DNA of 64,000 nucleotides from Sphingobacterium wenxiniae (GCF_900116225.1 NZ_FOZZ01000003.1:1-64000); one strand, 5' to 3'; shown: positions 27,911 to 37,208, counted from the stretch's first letter. Notes: generated by a model not told the origin, from the sequence alone. Numbers and translations: made by a program.

Positions 27911-28477
27911 TTACTCTACACGTGAGAAATTAAGCACCAAGTTTCCACTGCCATTTTCTAATGAGACAGGCATACGCATTACAAGTGATTGTCCGTCAGA
28001 ATAGGACAAGTTTAAACGGTAACCACTGGTCACATTAGACGCTTTCTCGCCAGAGTATACTTTCTTAAATTGGAATTGCGGATATGCGCCCTCTTTTGCT
28101 CCGTCATAAACAGACCATACAATGGTACGAACCGCACCATCAGCACATAAATTACCGGCAGCATTAAAAGCAATGCTTCCACGATAATTACCCCCTGGCA
28201 AAGTCCAAACACTTCCAATGAAACAATCAACCGGTGCTTCATCAAAAATATTCTTGATTGTATATGTTGAAGGAATATCTTCTCTATTCACAGAATTGAG
28301 CACCCATTTTCCTTTCAACCCATTTCTCCACTGCGAAGCAGACGGGCCATCGGCCTGCGAAACGCCTGAAGAAACTCCACCGCCTGTAGAAGTTTTCTTT
28401 TGTGCCCCACAAGAAGTCAACAATAAAATAACGGCAAACAAAGCCGCAAATGACAAGAAATGTTTATGTTTCTGCAT
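27911..28477 (-). CDS. Lipocalin-like lipoprotein
   Basis: From the ATG at 28477 the 188-residue product has a lipoprotein signal peptide with lipobox LLTSC (Cys23). The rest is beta-rich: GKWVLNSVNRE, the GSVWTLPGGNYRGSIAF strand, and LNLSYSDGQSLVMRM, in keeping with the lipocalin-like families of Bacteroidota lipoproteins. Ligand unknown. The longer frame to 28516 is rejected as it spans the promoter. Confidence 0.78.
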   Translation of the reverse strand: MQKHKHFLSFAALFAVILLLTSCGAQKKTSTGGGVSSGVSQADGPSASQWRNGLKGKWVLNSVNREDIPSTYTIKNIFDEAPVDCFIGSVWTLPGGNYRGSIAFNAAGNLCADGAVRTIVWSVYDGAKEGAYPQFQFKKVYSGEKASNVTSGYRLNLSYSDGQSLVMRMPVSLENGSGNLVLNFSRVE

Positions 28478-28513
28478 GATATAAAAATTAATTTTCCTAT
28501 TTGAGTATATTCG

Positions 28514-28544
28514 CAAACTTAGATAAATTCATGTTTATATGCAA
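28514..28544 (-). promoter_or_regulatory. Bacteroidota-type promoter of the lipoprotein gene
   Basis: On the minus strand TTG (28544-28542), a 20-base spacer and TAAGTTTG (28521-28514) match the consensus fully. Confidence 0.7.
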
Positions 28545-28593
28545 TACAACTACGAATGCATATATACTGAATCTCCTCTCCCTCACAGATACA

Positions 28594-28621
28594 TTATTTA
28601 TAGAGGAAATATATAACTTTG
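28594..28621 (+). promoter_or_regulatory. Promoter of the small membrane protein gene
   Basis: TAACTTTG at 28614-28621 is a full -7 match, with TTA at 28594-28596 and a 17-base spacer as a weak -33. The start codon at 28628 lies only 6 bases after the -7 box, so the mRNA may be leaderless or nearly so. Confidence 0.55.
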
Positions 28622-28627
28622 CGTCAT

Positions 28628-28942
28628 ATGACTGTATCCAAAAATCATACCATAAGCAAGATTATTGCGAAAGCAATTTTGCGCATTACGATTATTCTAT
28701 TGGCTATTCCAATTATTGTCTATTTCACGAATAGGGAATTACTGCCCGCAAACCTTAATTTTCAAAGTATTTGGTCAATTGCTGCGCCTATTTTACTTTT
28801 TTTATTATTCACAGCATTATTGATTGTCGTGCTTCGAAATAAGTTTACACAAGTGGATTTCAATTGGATGTTTTCACTTTGTGGAGCATTTTTGTGTGCC
28901 TATTTGTTGCTTTTATATATCCAAAGCAGTCCATTGACATAA
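28628..28942 (+). CDS. Small three-TM membrane protein, function unknown
   Basis: The 104-residue protein has three predicted membrane helices (ILRITIILLAIPIIVYF, IWSIAAPILLFLLFTALLIVVL, WMFSLCGAFLCAYLLLLYI). It starts at the ATG at 28628. It lies 25 bases before the flippase-like gene and is likely cotranscribed. No family recognised. Confidence 0.7.
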   Translation: MTVSKNHTISKIIAKAILRITIILLAIPIIVYFTNRELLPANLNFQSIWSIAAPILLFLLFTALLIVVLRNKFTQVDFNWMFSLCGAFLCAYLLLLYIQSSPLT

Positions 28943-28967
28943 TGCAGGCTATTCCAATCACATCATC

Positions 28968-29876
28968 ATGAAAAATAAATACTGGTCCATCTTAAAAAAT
29001 ATATTCAAAGTTCTGGTGACTCTCGGAGCTTTGTATTTTGTGATGCGCAAAATCTCATTTCCAGACGTCAAGCAAGCCCTAACAGATTGTAATCCCTTAT
29101 TCTTATTTTTAGCTTTATTAAGTTATATCATATCGATAGTCATCGCCTCCTCACGACTGAACAGCTTTTTTAAAACCATCGGACTGAAATTGAGTGAGCG
29201 TTATAATATGCGGTTATACCAATTGGGCCTATTGTATAACTTTTTTCTTCCTGGAGGTATCGGAGGGGATGGTTATAAAATTTATTTTCTGAAGAAAAAT
29301 CATCACATCAAAGGTAGAAAAGTCCTCAGTGCCGTATTTTTTGATCGATTAAGCGGCCTTTGGGCACTTTGTATCATTATCGGAGCATTGGTTATTTTCA
29401 TGCCTCGACTAGCAATTCCCAACAGCATTACCATTGCCACACTGGCTATAGGAACCACAACATACGTTTATTTTCTTCACCTTTTCTTTCGGGATTTCTT
29501 TAATCGCTTTATCCAGACACATATCAAAGCACTCGCTGTACAAGGATTTCAGACGCTGAGTGCTATATGCATACTTTATGCGATGAACTTCGATGGTAAG
29601 TTTTCTCCGTATCTGCTTATCTTTATGGTTTCTTCACTTGTCGCAGTTGTTCCGACGATTGGCGGAGGCGTAGGTCTACGAGAATTAGCTATCATCTATG
29701 GTGCAAACTATTTTAAATTGGACCCTCACTTAGCAGTATTAATTAGTCTGATTTTCTATATCATTTCCCTGCTCGTTGCTTCTTCGGGTATATATTATAT
29801 CTTTAGACCCCAGCGTTTAGGTGCAGACAGACTTCCCTCTGCAAGTGAAGTGGAGAAAGAACTTGAAAAGGAATAA
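28968..29876 (+). CDS. UPF0104/lysylphosphatidylglycerol synthase TM-region family protein
   Basis: The 302-residue protein has about eight membrane helices and the family features LLYNFFLPGGIGGDGYKIYFL, FFDRLSGLWAL and VAVVPTIGGGVGLRELAIIYG. Members without the synthetase domain are thought to move lipids or lipid-linked glycans across the inner membrane. The substrate cannot be read. The SDR gene follows 9 bases downstream. A second member lies at 34075-35049. Confidence 0.8.
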   Translation: MKNKYWSILKNIFKVLVTLGALYFVMRKISFPDVKQALTDCNPLFLFLALLSYIISIVIASSRLNSFFKTIGLKLSERYNMRLYQLGLLYNFFLPGGIGGDGYKIYFLKKNHHIKGRKVLSAVFFDRLSGLWALCIIIGALVIFMPRLAIPNSITIATLAIGTTTYVYFLHLFFRDFFNRFIQTHIKALAVQGFQTLSAICILYAMNFDGKFSPYLLIFMVSSLVAVVPTIGGGVGLRELAIIYGANYFKLDPHLAVLISLIFYIISLLVASSGIYYIFRPQRLGADRLPSASEVEKELEKE

Positions 29877-29885
29877 ATACATATT

Positions 29886-30596
29886 ATGGCAAATATCATT
29901 ATCACAGGTGCCAGTCATGGCATAGGATTCGAAGCAGTTTTGGACTTAACACGAAACAGAGACAACCAAGTCATTGCCTTGGCGCGTTCGGCAGATAGAC
30001 TGAGAAAACTACACGAGATATCCACATCTTTAAATCCTGAAGGCGGAAAGCTTTATCCTGCACAGTTTGATATTGTTTATGACAATTATCCCGATTCACT
30101 AATTCCATTCATACAATCCAAATTCGAACACGTAGATATTCTGATAAACAATGCTGGAATATTAATCAATAAACCATTTTTGGAAACTTCTTTGGACGAT
30201 TTCGCACAGGTTTTCCAGACCAATCTATTGGGACACGTGAATATGATAAAGCACATTGCTCCTTTAATGACAAACGGCGGGCATATCGTCAATATCGGAA
30301 GCATGGGCGGTTTTCAGGGCTCTGCAAAATTTGCAGGATTATCGGCTTATTCTGCAAGCAAAGGCGCCTTAGCAACATTAACAGAATGTTTAGCAGAAGA
30401 GTTTAAAGAATTAGGTATAAAAGTGAACTGTTTAGCGTTAGGCTCTTCGCAGACAGAAATGTTCGAAGAAGCGTTTCCGGGAGTAGAAGCTGGAACCTTG
30501 GCATTCGAAATGGGAAGATATGTAGCAGAGTTTGCACAAAATGGTCATCAATTTTACAATGGAAAGGTGCTTCCTGTTGCAAATACAACACCATAA
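29886..30596 (+). CDS. Short-chain dehydrogenase/reductase
   Basis: The 236-residue oxidoreductase has the classical SDR motifs: TGASHGIGFEA for NAD(P), NNAG (DILINNAGI), catalytic Ser in IGSMGG and YSASKGAL for the Tyr-Lys pair. Substrate unknown. It is tightly linked to the flippase-like gene upstream, perhaps in one envelope-related unit. Confidence 0.9.
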   Translation: MANIIITGASHGIGFEAVLDLTRNRDNQVIALARSADRLRKLHEISTSLNPEGGKLYPAQFDIVYDNYPDSLIPFIQSKFEHVDILINNAGILINKPFLETSLDDFAQVFQTNLLGHVNMIKHIAPLMTNGGHIVNIGSMGGFQGSAKFAGLSAYSASKGALATLTECLAEEFKELGIKVNCLALGSSQTEMFEEAFPGVEAGTLAFEMGRYVAEFAQNGHQFYNGKVLPVANTTP

Positions 30597-30599
30597 AAG

Positions 30600-30641
30600 A
30601 TTCGTGATTATCTTACACCATTATCGAAGATAATCACGAAT
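30600..30641. terminator. Bidirectional terminator between convergent genes
   Basis: A perfect 15-bp stem, ATTCGTGATTATCTT (30600-30614) with AAGATAATCACGAAT (30627-30641), lies between the SDR gene and the convergent hydrolase gene. U-tracts are weak, so the hairpin is the main evidence. Confidence 0.75.
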
Positions 30642-30645
30642 ATCT

Positions 30646-32004
30646 CTATAAAGAGTTTATCCACCCAGCTAAATCACTTAATACAACCTCATTAAAGGTT
30701 TCCTCAATCTCGACATATTCAGATACGGCTCCTGTCTCTGCTTTTTGAAACAGATGGTTCAGTCCATCATATACTTTTAAGAGATGACGATCGTTTTTAG
30801 GCAAATTATCCGACAAGCTTTCCATATTAGGAGCAAAAGGCACTTGAATATCTTTACCCCCAAAAGCTGCATACACAGGGATTTTGATTTGTTGAATGAA
30901 CGGCACCGGATCTATACGCATGAAATAACGATAAGCGGGTCGCATCATCATTTTTATCTCATCCTTTTGGGATTGTGTAGGATCTGGAATAATAACTTCC
31001 GTGTTCTCTAGAATCTGCAAATAAGCATGTTCTGCAGATAAATCACTTTTCACCAAAGCATAATTTTTCCGGTTAATGTTACGCACTTGTTCCAAATAAT
31101 TTTCTGACATTCCCGCATTCTTACCTATCTCATAGGCCTGCAAAACCATCAATGAGTCAATAGAGATTGCCGGACCGGCCAGTACACCTATAAAATCGAT
31201 ATCGGCAGAATGCTGGCCTGCGATTAGCGTAGCAATTAGCCCTCCCTCGCTGTGCCCAATAATGCCGACCCTATTCACATCGACTTTCTCCTGGCTCTTT
31301 AAAAAATCCACGGCACTGATTACGTCTTTGCTAAACTCATTGATTGTACTCGTGGTATAATTTCCTTTGGATTGACCTATCCCGCGCTCATCATAACGCA
31401 AGACAATAATATTATTTCGCGTTAAATAATCGGCAACTACTTTGAATATCTGATGCCCAAAGATTTCTGAATTTCTGTCCTGTGGGCCGCTCCCGGTCAC
31501 TAATACAACAGCAGGAAATTTACCTTCACTGCGAGGCATGGTGATTGTCCCAGCCAATTCTTCAGCATCAAAGGTATTCTTAAAACGCACATCCAAGGTG
31601 TCGTAAGGATAAGGAGCTGTCGGCGTCTGCGGACGTAAACGTTTATTGGAAACATTTTCCGGTCTGGACATCACTATCGGTAGTTTCATTCCATTTTGCA
31701 ATACTTGCCCCTCCAACTTTTCATTATCCAGCAATCTGCCTTGAAAACGCAAACCAATAGCTGCAACCTCAATAAAGATCGAATCTTGTTCTACACGAAC
31801 AGAACTTAACGGAATCTGAGCCTTGCTCTGTGCCGGACTCTCCATACTCCCTTTCCATTCTTTAGTCTCTCCTTGCAAATGGAAAACCAAAGGGAGTGCC
31901 ATTCCTTGTATCTTCAAATCACCTCGCCATGTACCTTCAAAAGATTGAGAATATCCTAAACAGGACTGTACCAACAAAAGAATGAAAACCAGATAATTTC
32001 TCAT
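30646..32004 (-). CDS. Exported alpha/beta hydrolase
   Basis: The 452-residue protein starts with a signal peptide (MRNYLVFILLLVQSCLGYSQ). An N-terminal DUF3887-like or beta-rich part (20-130) precedes the hydrolase: ELAGTITMPRSEGKFPAVVLVTGSGPQDRN region, YDERGIGQSKG, and the nucleophile elbow GHSEGGLIA. Asp in GGKDIQVP and His in YDGLNHLFQK are candidate acid and base. Likely a periplasmic esterase or acylhydrolase; substrate unknown. Confidence 0.88.
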   Translation of the reverse strand: MRNYLVFILLLVQSCLGYSQSFEGTWRGDLKIQGMALPLVFHLQGETKEWKGSMESPAQSKAQIPLSSVRVEQDSIFIEVAAIGLRFQGRLLDNEKLEGQVLQNGMKLPIVMSRPENVSNKRLRPQTPTAPYPYDTLDVRFKNTFDAEELAGTITMPRSEGKFPAVVLVTGSGPQDRNSEIFGHQIFKVVADYLTRNNIIVLRYDERGIGQSKGNYTTSTINEFSKDVISAVDFLKSQEKVDVNRVGIIGHSEGGLIATLIAGQHSADIDFIGVLAGPAISIDSLMVLQAYEIGKNAGMSENYLEQVRNINRKNYALVKSDLSAEHAYLQILENTEVIIPDPTQSQKDEIKMMMRPAYRYFMRIDPVPFIQQIKIPVYAAFGGKDIQVPFAPNMESLSDNLPKNDRHLLKVYDGLNHLFQKAETGAVSEYVEIEETFNEVVLSDLAGWINSL

Positions 32005-32170
32005 ATAAATAAGCTTCTATAAATCAACTATGCAATCACGTATAAAATAAATTTTCTAAGCCTTGCAGAATAAGTTTTCAAATAAACATAAAATCAGGAT
32101 GACCAAAACATAAATATAGTTAAAATATTCGCACATAATTCCCTACTTTATATGCCACACAATAATTATA

Positions 32171-32199
32171 TTGCATATAAAATGATTTATGTAAGTTTG
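32171..32199 (+). promoter_or_regulatory. Bacteroidota-type promoter of plsC
   Basis: TTG at 32171-32173, an 18-base spacer, and TAAGTTTG at 32192-32199 fully match the consensus. The start would be near 32206, giving a leader of about 11 bases before the ATG at 32217. Confidence 0.75.
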
Positions 32200-32216
32200 C
32201 ACAATTTTAAAATCAA

Positions 32217-32954
32217 ATGAGAAAAGTACTCGGTTATATCCTTACACCTATATTTTACATCTGTTTTGCACTCGCACTACTTATCTTCCATCCTATCCAA
32301 TGGCTTTGTCTAAAACTCGGAGGATACGGAGCGCATAAAAGAAGCGTAGATATACTGAATGGATTGTTAGTCGCTTGTAATTACACGCTATTCAACCGTA
32401 CACGTTTCATTGACAATAAAAATCTACCTATAGGCAAACCCATCATCTTCATTGCGAATCATCAGAGCACCTATGACATTCCGCCGATGATCTATTTTTT
32501 AAGAAGATTCCACGGAAAATTTATCTCTAAGATTGAATTAGCCCAAGCTGGCATTCCCAGCATATCGTTCAATCTTTTGCACGGAGGCGCGGCCAACATC
32601 GACCGCAAAGATCCAAAACAGTCTATCAGCGAAATTCTGAAATTGGCAAACAACATGAAGACCAAAAATTGGTCTGCTTTTATTTTTCCGGAAGGGACAC
32701 GGACGAAGACAGGTAAAATGAAGCCATTTTCTGTTGGCGGGGTTGCAACTTTATTAAAAAAGAACCCTGAAGCATTGGTTGTACCTATAGCTATTCGTAA
32801 TTCTTATTTGATGGTCCAATACGGCATGTTCCCACTCCGACCATTTACTTCTATGTCATGGGAAGTCCTGAATCCGATTGACACGACTGGTCTAAGTCCT
32901 GAAGAAATAGTTAAAAAAGCGGAGGATATTATCCGATCAAAAGTGGAAGGTTAA
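32217..32954 (+). CDS. plsC: 1-acyl-sn-glycerol-3-phosphate acyltransferase (PlsC family)
   Basis: The 245-residue membrane enzyme adds the second acyl chain to lysophosphatidic acid. Family motifs: NHQSTYD (motif I, HX4D), the NIDR segment (motif II) and FPEGTRTKTGKMKPFSVGG (motif III). An N-terminal helix anchors it. Converges with the glycosyltransferase gene, leaving only 3 bases between stops. Which acyl acceptor it uses is not shown. Confidence 0.9.
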   Translation: MRKVLGYILTPIFYICFALALLIFHPIQWLCLKLGGYGAHKRSVDILNGLLVACNYTLFNRTRFIDNKNLPIGKPIIFIANHQSTYDIPPMIYFLRRFHGKFISKIELAQAGIPSISFNLLHGGAANIDRKDPKQSISEILKLANNMKTKNWSAFIFPEGTRTKTGKMKPFSVGGVATLLKKNPEALVVPIAIRNSYLMVQYGMFPLRPFTSMSWEVLNPIDTTGLSPEEIVKKAEDIIRSKVEG

Positions 32955-32957
32955 AAC

Positions 32958-34094
32958 TCAATTTACTTTTCTACCCTTCCAATCGTATTTACCGATATTT
33001 CCGGCTATGCCGATATAAACTAAATACACCGCGTGTACCAAGGACAGCAAAGGTAAGCACCATAGCAATTCCCTTCGACCACTAAAATTACATAGCGGCA
33101 AGACAAAGATGAACTCCGCAAAAAACTTCAGTCCGAATGCCATCAGGAACAAATAGTGTAGATGAGGAAGAGCAATAAGAAAATTCCCAAAACCAACGAT
33201 TAGAGACAAATTAAACAGCCATATACAAATCCCCAAGGCAACGACTTTCTTGTCCTTATATTTCGTACTTTTCGAAGCCCAGCGCCTGCGTTGACTGATA
33301 AAAGAAGACAAAGTCGGTTTCGCATCTGTATATACAACAGCCTCCCTGCTTTTACAGAACCCAATCTTATCGGCATATTTCTCCGCAACCTTATGTAGGA
33401 AAAGCTCATCATCTCCTGAAGCCAGATTATCAATACCGCGGAAACCACCCATTTCGTAAAATATGGAACGACGATAGGCTAAATTTGCACCATTACATGT
33501 CGTTGGGTTGCCATTTCCAATACCAGCCGCCCCTAAACCAATCAAGTAGAGAAATTCTACTGTTTGCAAGCGTTCAAAGAAACTCTTTTCCTCGGAATAC
33601 ACTACGGGCGATGAAACCATATAAGCACCAGTTTCCTCAAAAAAACCGACTACAGTTTTGAGCCAATTCTTATCCATGCGGCAATCAGCATCCGTTGTCA
33701 CGATAATATCCCCATTGGATTGTTCAATAGCACGTGTAATCGCCAACTTTTTATAAGAATTAAGTTTATCTCCTTCGTTAAGCTGAATAAGTCTGACACC
33801 TTTTTCCGCATAAGACAAGACAATTTCAGCAGTATTATCAGTAGAATGGTCATCCACTACAATGATTTCCAACAATTCTTTCGGAAAATCCTGTGCAACA
33901 ATACAGTCCAATGTCCTGCCAATATTACCTTCTTCATTGCGAGCGGCAAGCAGCACCGAAACACGTGTTGATGATGACTTTTGGCCAACCCGAAAATAAG
34001 GGATACGCAGCCAGCCACGTAGCATATACAGCACCAGCAGCACATACACAATGGTCATGCATACCGAAAAAATATTAAGACTTATTACCACCAA
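32958..34094 (-). CDS. Membrane-anchored family 2 glycosyltransferase
   Basis: The 378-residue protein has an N-terminal membrane helix, a GT-A domain with VVDDHSTDN, TTDADCRM (the DXD position), SGDDELFLHKVA and QRRRWASK (Q/RXXRW), and C-terminal helices. This is the processive GT2 layout. The frame starts with TTG at 34094, overlapping the flippase-like gene by 20 bases; GTG at 34091 or ATG at 34058 are alternatives. The sugar and acceptor are unknown. Confidence 0.88.
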   Translation of the reverse strand: MVVISLNIFSVCMTIVYVLLVLYMLRGWLRIPYFRVGQKSSSTRVSVLLAARNEEGNIGRTLDCIVAQDFPKELLEIIVVDDHSTDNTAEIVLSYAEKGVRLIQLNEGDKLNSYKKLAITRAIEQSNGDIIVTTDADCRMDKNWLKTVVGFFEETGAYMVSSPVVYSEEKSFFERLQTVEFLYLIGLGAAGIGNGNPTTCNGANLAYRRSIFYEMGGFRGIDNLASGDDELFLHKVAEKYADKIGFCKSREAVVYTDAKPTLSSFISQRRRWASKSTKYKDKKVVALGICIWLFNLSLIVGFGNFLIALPHLHYLFLMAFGLKFFAEFIFVLPLCNFSGRRELLWCLPLLSLVHAVYLVYIGIAGNIGKYDWKGRKVN

Positions 34095-35049
34095 TATAGT
34101 TTACATTCATTACAAAAAATGCCCCGATAATCGCCGGCAATATTAAATTGACAAACCAGATACAGGAAACAATAGCCATCACAGCAATTTCTTGTGTAGT
34201 GATGTAGCTATACAAATTACTGGCGACAAAACTACGGATCGAGAAATCAAAAATATCCAGCGAAGGTACGGCAGATTGCACAAAAAACAAGATAAAAATC
34301 ATGAAAGTCATTGGCATAAAAGGCAGATCGGGCAAAATAACCAACATCAGCACAATATATTGCGAGGTAAAAATGATAAATCTTGCCAATGACAACAACA
34401 ATACATCCAAGAGTTCTTTGGTCGTTACTTGATCTAAAATAGAGAAAAAGGGCTTTATCCTTGCCAGAAACTTGAATTTACCAACCAAATAATCAACCCA
34501 GTGTACATTGAAGTATAAAATAACAAACGTCAGCGCATATATTCCTGCGAGCAGCCATACTGCAAATTTCACTTCTATTGGCGTTGGCAGGTAAGTAGAA
34601 ACAAACCAAGCAATACTTAATGCCCCAAAAACACTCGTCAGCACCAACTGAGCAAACAAGCCGACCCCCATCGCTACGGCTCCCGAAGCCCTATTTTCTG
34701 GGCGCAAAAGCATCACCCGTCCGCCATATTCTCCGATTCGGTTGGGCGTGAATATTGCCCAAGTCAATCCACAAAAAACGGATTTCGTCGCTTTCCACCA
34801 ACTAATTTTCTCAATCCTCCGGCTCAAGTATTTCCACTTGACAACCTCCAGCGCCCAATTCAGGAGCATCATGACCACAACGACAGCAAGCGTCAAGCGT
34901 ATCACCAACGGGTCAATACTATTCACCAGCGTCTGAAATTCCCTTAAGTTTTTCTGATTGTTTACTTTTGAAACGATGAACCACATAGCCAAGCCCACAA
35001 TGAGCAACTTGATACCAAGGTTCAAATATTTTTTCTGTTGTTTTGTCAA
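34075..35049 (-). CDS. UPF0104-family flippase-like membrane protein
   Basis: About eight membrane helices and the family features FCGLTWAIFTPNRIGEYGGR and FFVQSAVPSLDIFDFSIRS. The frame extends to 35205, but residues before LTKQQKKYLNLG are unlike the family and would overlap ruvC. A TTG at 35049 gives 324 residues and lies just after TATTTTTG on the minus strand. Cotranscribed with the glycosyltransferase. Probably handles a lipid-linked substrate in the same pathway. Confidence 0.75.
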   Translation of the reverse strand: MTKQQKKYLNLGIKLLIVGLAMWFIVSKVNNQKNLREFQTLVNSIDPLVIRLTLAVVVVMMLLNWALEVVKWKYLSRRIEKISWWKATKSVFCGLTWAIFTPNRIGEYGGRVMLLRPENRASGAVAMGVGLFAQLVLTSVFGALSIAWFVSTYLPTPIEVKFAVWLLAGIYALTFVILYFNVHWVDYLVGKFKFLARIKPFFSILDQVTTKELLDVLLLSLARFIIFTSQYIVLMLVILPDLPFMPMTFMIFILFFVQSAVPSLDIFDFSIRSFVASNLYSYITTQEIAVMAIVSCIWFVNLILPAIIGAFFVMNVNYIGGNKS

Positions 35050-35199
35050 GAGCCAAAAATAAAAGCACAATGTTACTAAATTTTTAGGATATAGTCCATA
35101 CCCTCCCCTGGCTTTAATTAGAGTACACGGCACAGCGTTAAATAAAGGTTTTTGTCTGACAGTTTTTCTGCCCTCTATATAAAATCGTATAATTGTACC

Positions 35200-35763
35200 A
35201 TGCAAAGAGAGAAAGCGAAAGAGCGTATTATTTTAGGAATCGACCCCGGAACCGTCGTCATGGGATATGGTTTGGTTAAACAATCCGGACAGAAACTAAC
35301 GCTCTTAAGCTTGGGTGTGGTAAAAATGGGACATCTGGATGATCATGGTCTAAAACTCCAACGTATTTTTAAGAAAACCATGGCCCTAATCCAAGAGTAC
35401 AAACCTGATTGTGTTGCTCTGGAAGCACCATTCTACGGGAAAAACATTCAAGTCATGCTCAAGTTGGGCAGAGCGCAAGGAGTAGCTATGGCCGCGGCAT
35501 TGAGTGTTGATATTCCCATTTTTGAATATTCACCCCGAAAGATAAAACAATCGGTAACCGGAAATGGAAGTTCCAGTAAAGAACAAGTTGCTGCCATGTT
35601 GAAATCATTATTAAAATTTCAGGAAATACCCGAATTTCTGGACGCAACAGATGGATTGGCTGTAGCAGTATGCCATGCTTTTCAGCAAAATCTGCAAACA
35701 GACACAAAAAGCTACTCCGGTTGGGAGGCCTTTGTAAAGGACAACCAGAAAAGGGTACGCTAA
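35200..35763 (+). CDS. ruvC: Crossover junction endodeoxyribonuclease RuvC
   Basis: The 187-residue nuclease resolves Holliday junctions with RuvAB. The RNase H-like acidic residues are in ILGIDPGTVVMGYG (first Asp), ALEAPFYGKNIQ (Glu) and DATDGLAVAVCH (C-terminal acidic pair). The ATG at 35200 fits the family start; the longer frame from 35152 overlaps the divergent promoter area. Length is normal (150-190). It overlaps the convergent kinase-like gene by 4 bases. Confidence 0.95.
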   Translation: MQREKAKERIILGIDPGTVVMGYGLVKQSGQKLTLLSLGVVKMGHLDDHGLKLQRIFKKTMALIQEYKPDCVALEAPFYGKNIQVMLKLGRAQGVAMAAALSVDIPIFEYSPRKIKQSVTGNGSSSKEQVAAMLKSLLKFQEIPEFLDATDGLAVAVCHAFQQNLQTDTKSYSGWEAFVKDNQKRVR

Positions 35764-36803
35764 AGCTTCACCTGTCGGATAACATTCTTTACATTTAGCT
35801 CGACAATATCAGTCATGGATTTACAATTCGCATAAGCATCGTTGTCATAATATGCCCGATAACCTTCTCTTAACTGAATAATATTTTCTGGTGTAGACAG
35901 TTCCTGTAATTTGGAGGCATCACGCAAATCTTTAATACGGTGGCGCTCACTACGAACACGATGCACTATGGAGGATCTTTCTTCCTGCTGATACTGCAAC
36001 ACCGTTTTTTCATTGAGATGTTCCATTGCTAATTTCACATACGGAAAATTCTCCTTAAAATATTGTGGCATGTAGACCTTGGGATTGCCTTCATAAAACT
36101 GCTGATCAAAGTCAATCGCCCGAATACGAAATTGAAAATCATCAAAATCTGGCGTTATCTGCATCACAAAATTATAGGCTCGCATATCACCCAACACAGA
36201 AATAATGCAGCGTTCATTGAATTTCACAAACTCTTTTGCTATTCGGGTTCGGTTATAATCTTCATTATGAATCTGGTTTTTGCTAAATACATCCCCTGGG
36301 ATCCCAACGATATGTTCCTCTATTAGCGTATCACGATCCACCAGATAATTCACCTGATTAGGCGAAAGAATCTCCTCCAGTTCCAGCCCATATATACGTG
36401 AGGCATCTGCCTGTTTAACATAGAAATAATCATACACATCATTAAGACGGTTAATAATACGTACCCGAAAAGGTTTTGTATTTCCGAAAGCACAATATTC
36501 TATCCGATCGATGATTTTATGCTCAACGATACGCGTGTTACCCGAAGCCTTCAGCTTCGCATAGACGACCTTTAGCCCCTCATACAACTGATCCTGAACA
36601 GATGGCGGATATAAAGGTGTCTCCCAGAAAGTATCTTGACCAAACTTATCCATCACAGGCACCGTTTCCGTAAAGTTCAACATATCCCGATACGAAATAG
36701 GCAGTTTCGCATCGCGTTGATACATCCGTAAATATTTTATCAAGCCGTTTCCTACAGGAAAAATAGGTTTCTTCCGCGATATTTTTACATCCTCGATTTC
36801 CAT
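35760..36803 (-). CDS. Uncharacterised protein with kinase-like motifs
   Basis: The 347-residue soluble protein is not recognised. Motifs look like a distant protein-kinase-like fold: Lys130 in YFYVKQ, Glu residues in GLELEEI, a GDMRAYNF segment (Asp206, Asn211) resembling the catalytic-loop pattern of aminoglycoside phosphotransferase and HipA-type kinases, and IRAIDFDQQ (Asp231, Asp233) resembling the metal-binding Asp motif. The ATG at 36803 has AAAGGAG upstream and is chosen over the frame start at 36863. The assignment is inference. Confidence 0.6.
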   Translation of the reverse strand: MEIEDVKISRKKPIFPVGNGLIKYLRMYQRDAKLPISYRDMLNFTETVPVMDKFGQDTFWETPLYPPSVQDQLYEGLKVVYAKLKASGNTRIVEHKIIDRIEYCAFGNTKPFRVRIINRLNDVYDYFYVKQADASRIYGLELEEILSPNQVNYLVDRDTLIEEHIVGIPGDVFSKNQIHNEDYNRTRIAKEFVKFNERCIISVLGDMRAYNFVMQITPDFDDFQFRIRAIDFDQQFYEGNPKVYMPQYFKENFPYVKLAMEHLNEKTVLQYQQEERSSIVHRVRSERHRIKDLRDASKLQELSTPENIIQLREGYRAYYDNDAYANCKSMTDIVELNVKNVIRQVKL

Positions 36804-36939
36804 ATACTCCTTTTTGGTAAATATACCAATTATACCGGGCTTGAAGGCGCAATGCAAGAACAAAGCCCAAACTTTAAAAAAATGACAAATAAGCGTTTAT
36901 TTTTTACAAATCACACAATCAATTACCGAAAAATCTTGT

Positions 36940-37075
36940 TATTTTTGAAAAAATTTTAATAAAGGAAAGGTTTTTAGAAATGGATAAAAAAGGAAGAAGT
37001 TCCCCGGGCGAGGAACTTCTACGCTAACCAATTATAAACCTATGTTATTTTGAGGGAAGTAACATGCTTTTTTAT
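36940..37075 (+). ncRNA. Candidate short transcript: mini-ORF, hairpin and terminator ahead of the Lrp gene
   Basis: A -7-like TATTTTTG (36940-36947) is followed by a purine-rich AAAGGAAAGG. A 15-codon frame MDKKGRSSPGEELLR runs from 36980 to its stop at 37027. A hairpin (GAAGTTCC / GGAACTTC, 36996-37019) lies inside that frame. A second hairpin (ATGTTATTT with AAGTAACAT, 37041-37064) is followed by a T-run and looks like an intrinsic terminator. The unit could be a small RNA or a leader of the downstream Lrp gene. Neither has support beyond structure. Confidence 0.45.
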
Positions 37076-37208
37076 TATCAAATCGATATTTTTATTATCA
37101 TTTTGACAAAACAAATATAGTTTAGATTATATTTTAATGCAAAAAATATTTTATTTTTATATAATTTTAAAAAAACACCCATTTTAAATACAAATAAATA
37201 CCATTTTT

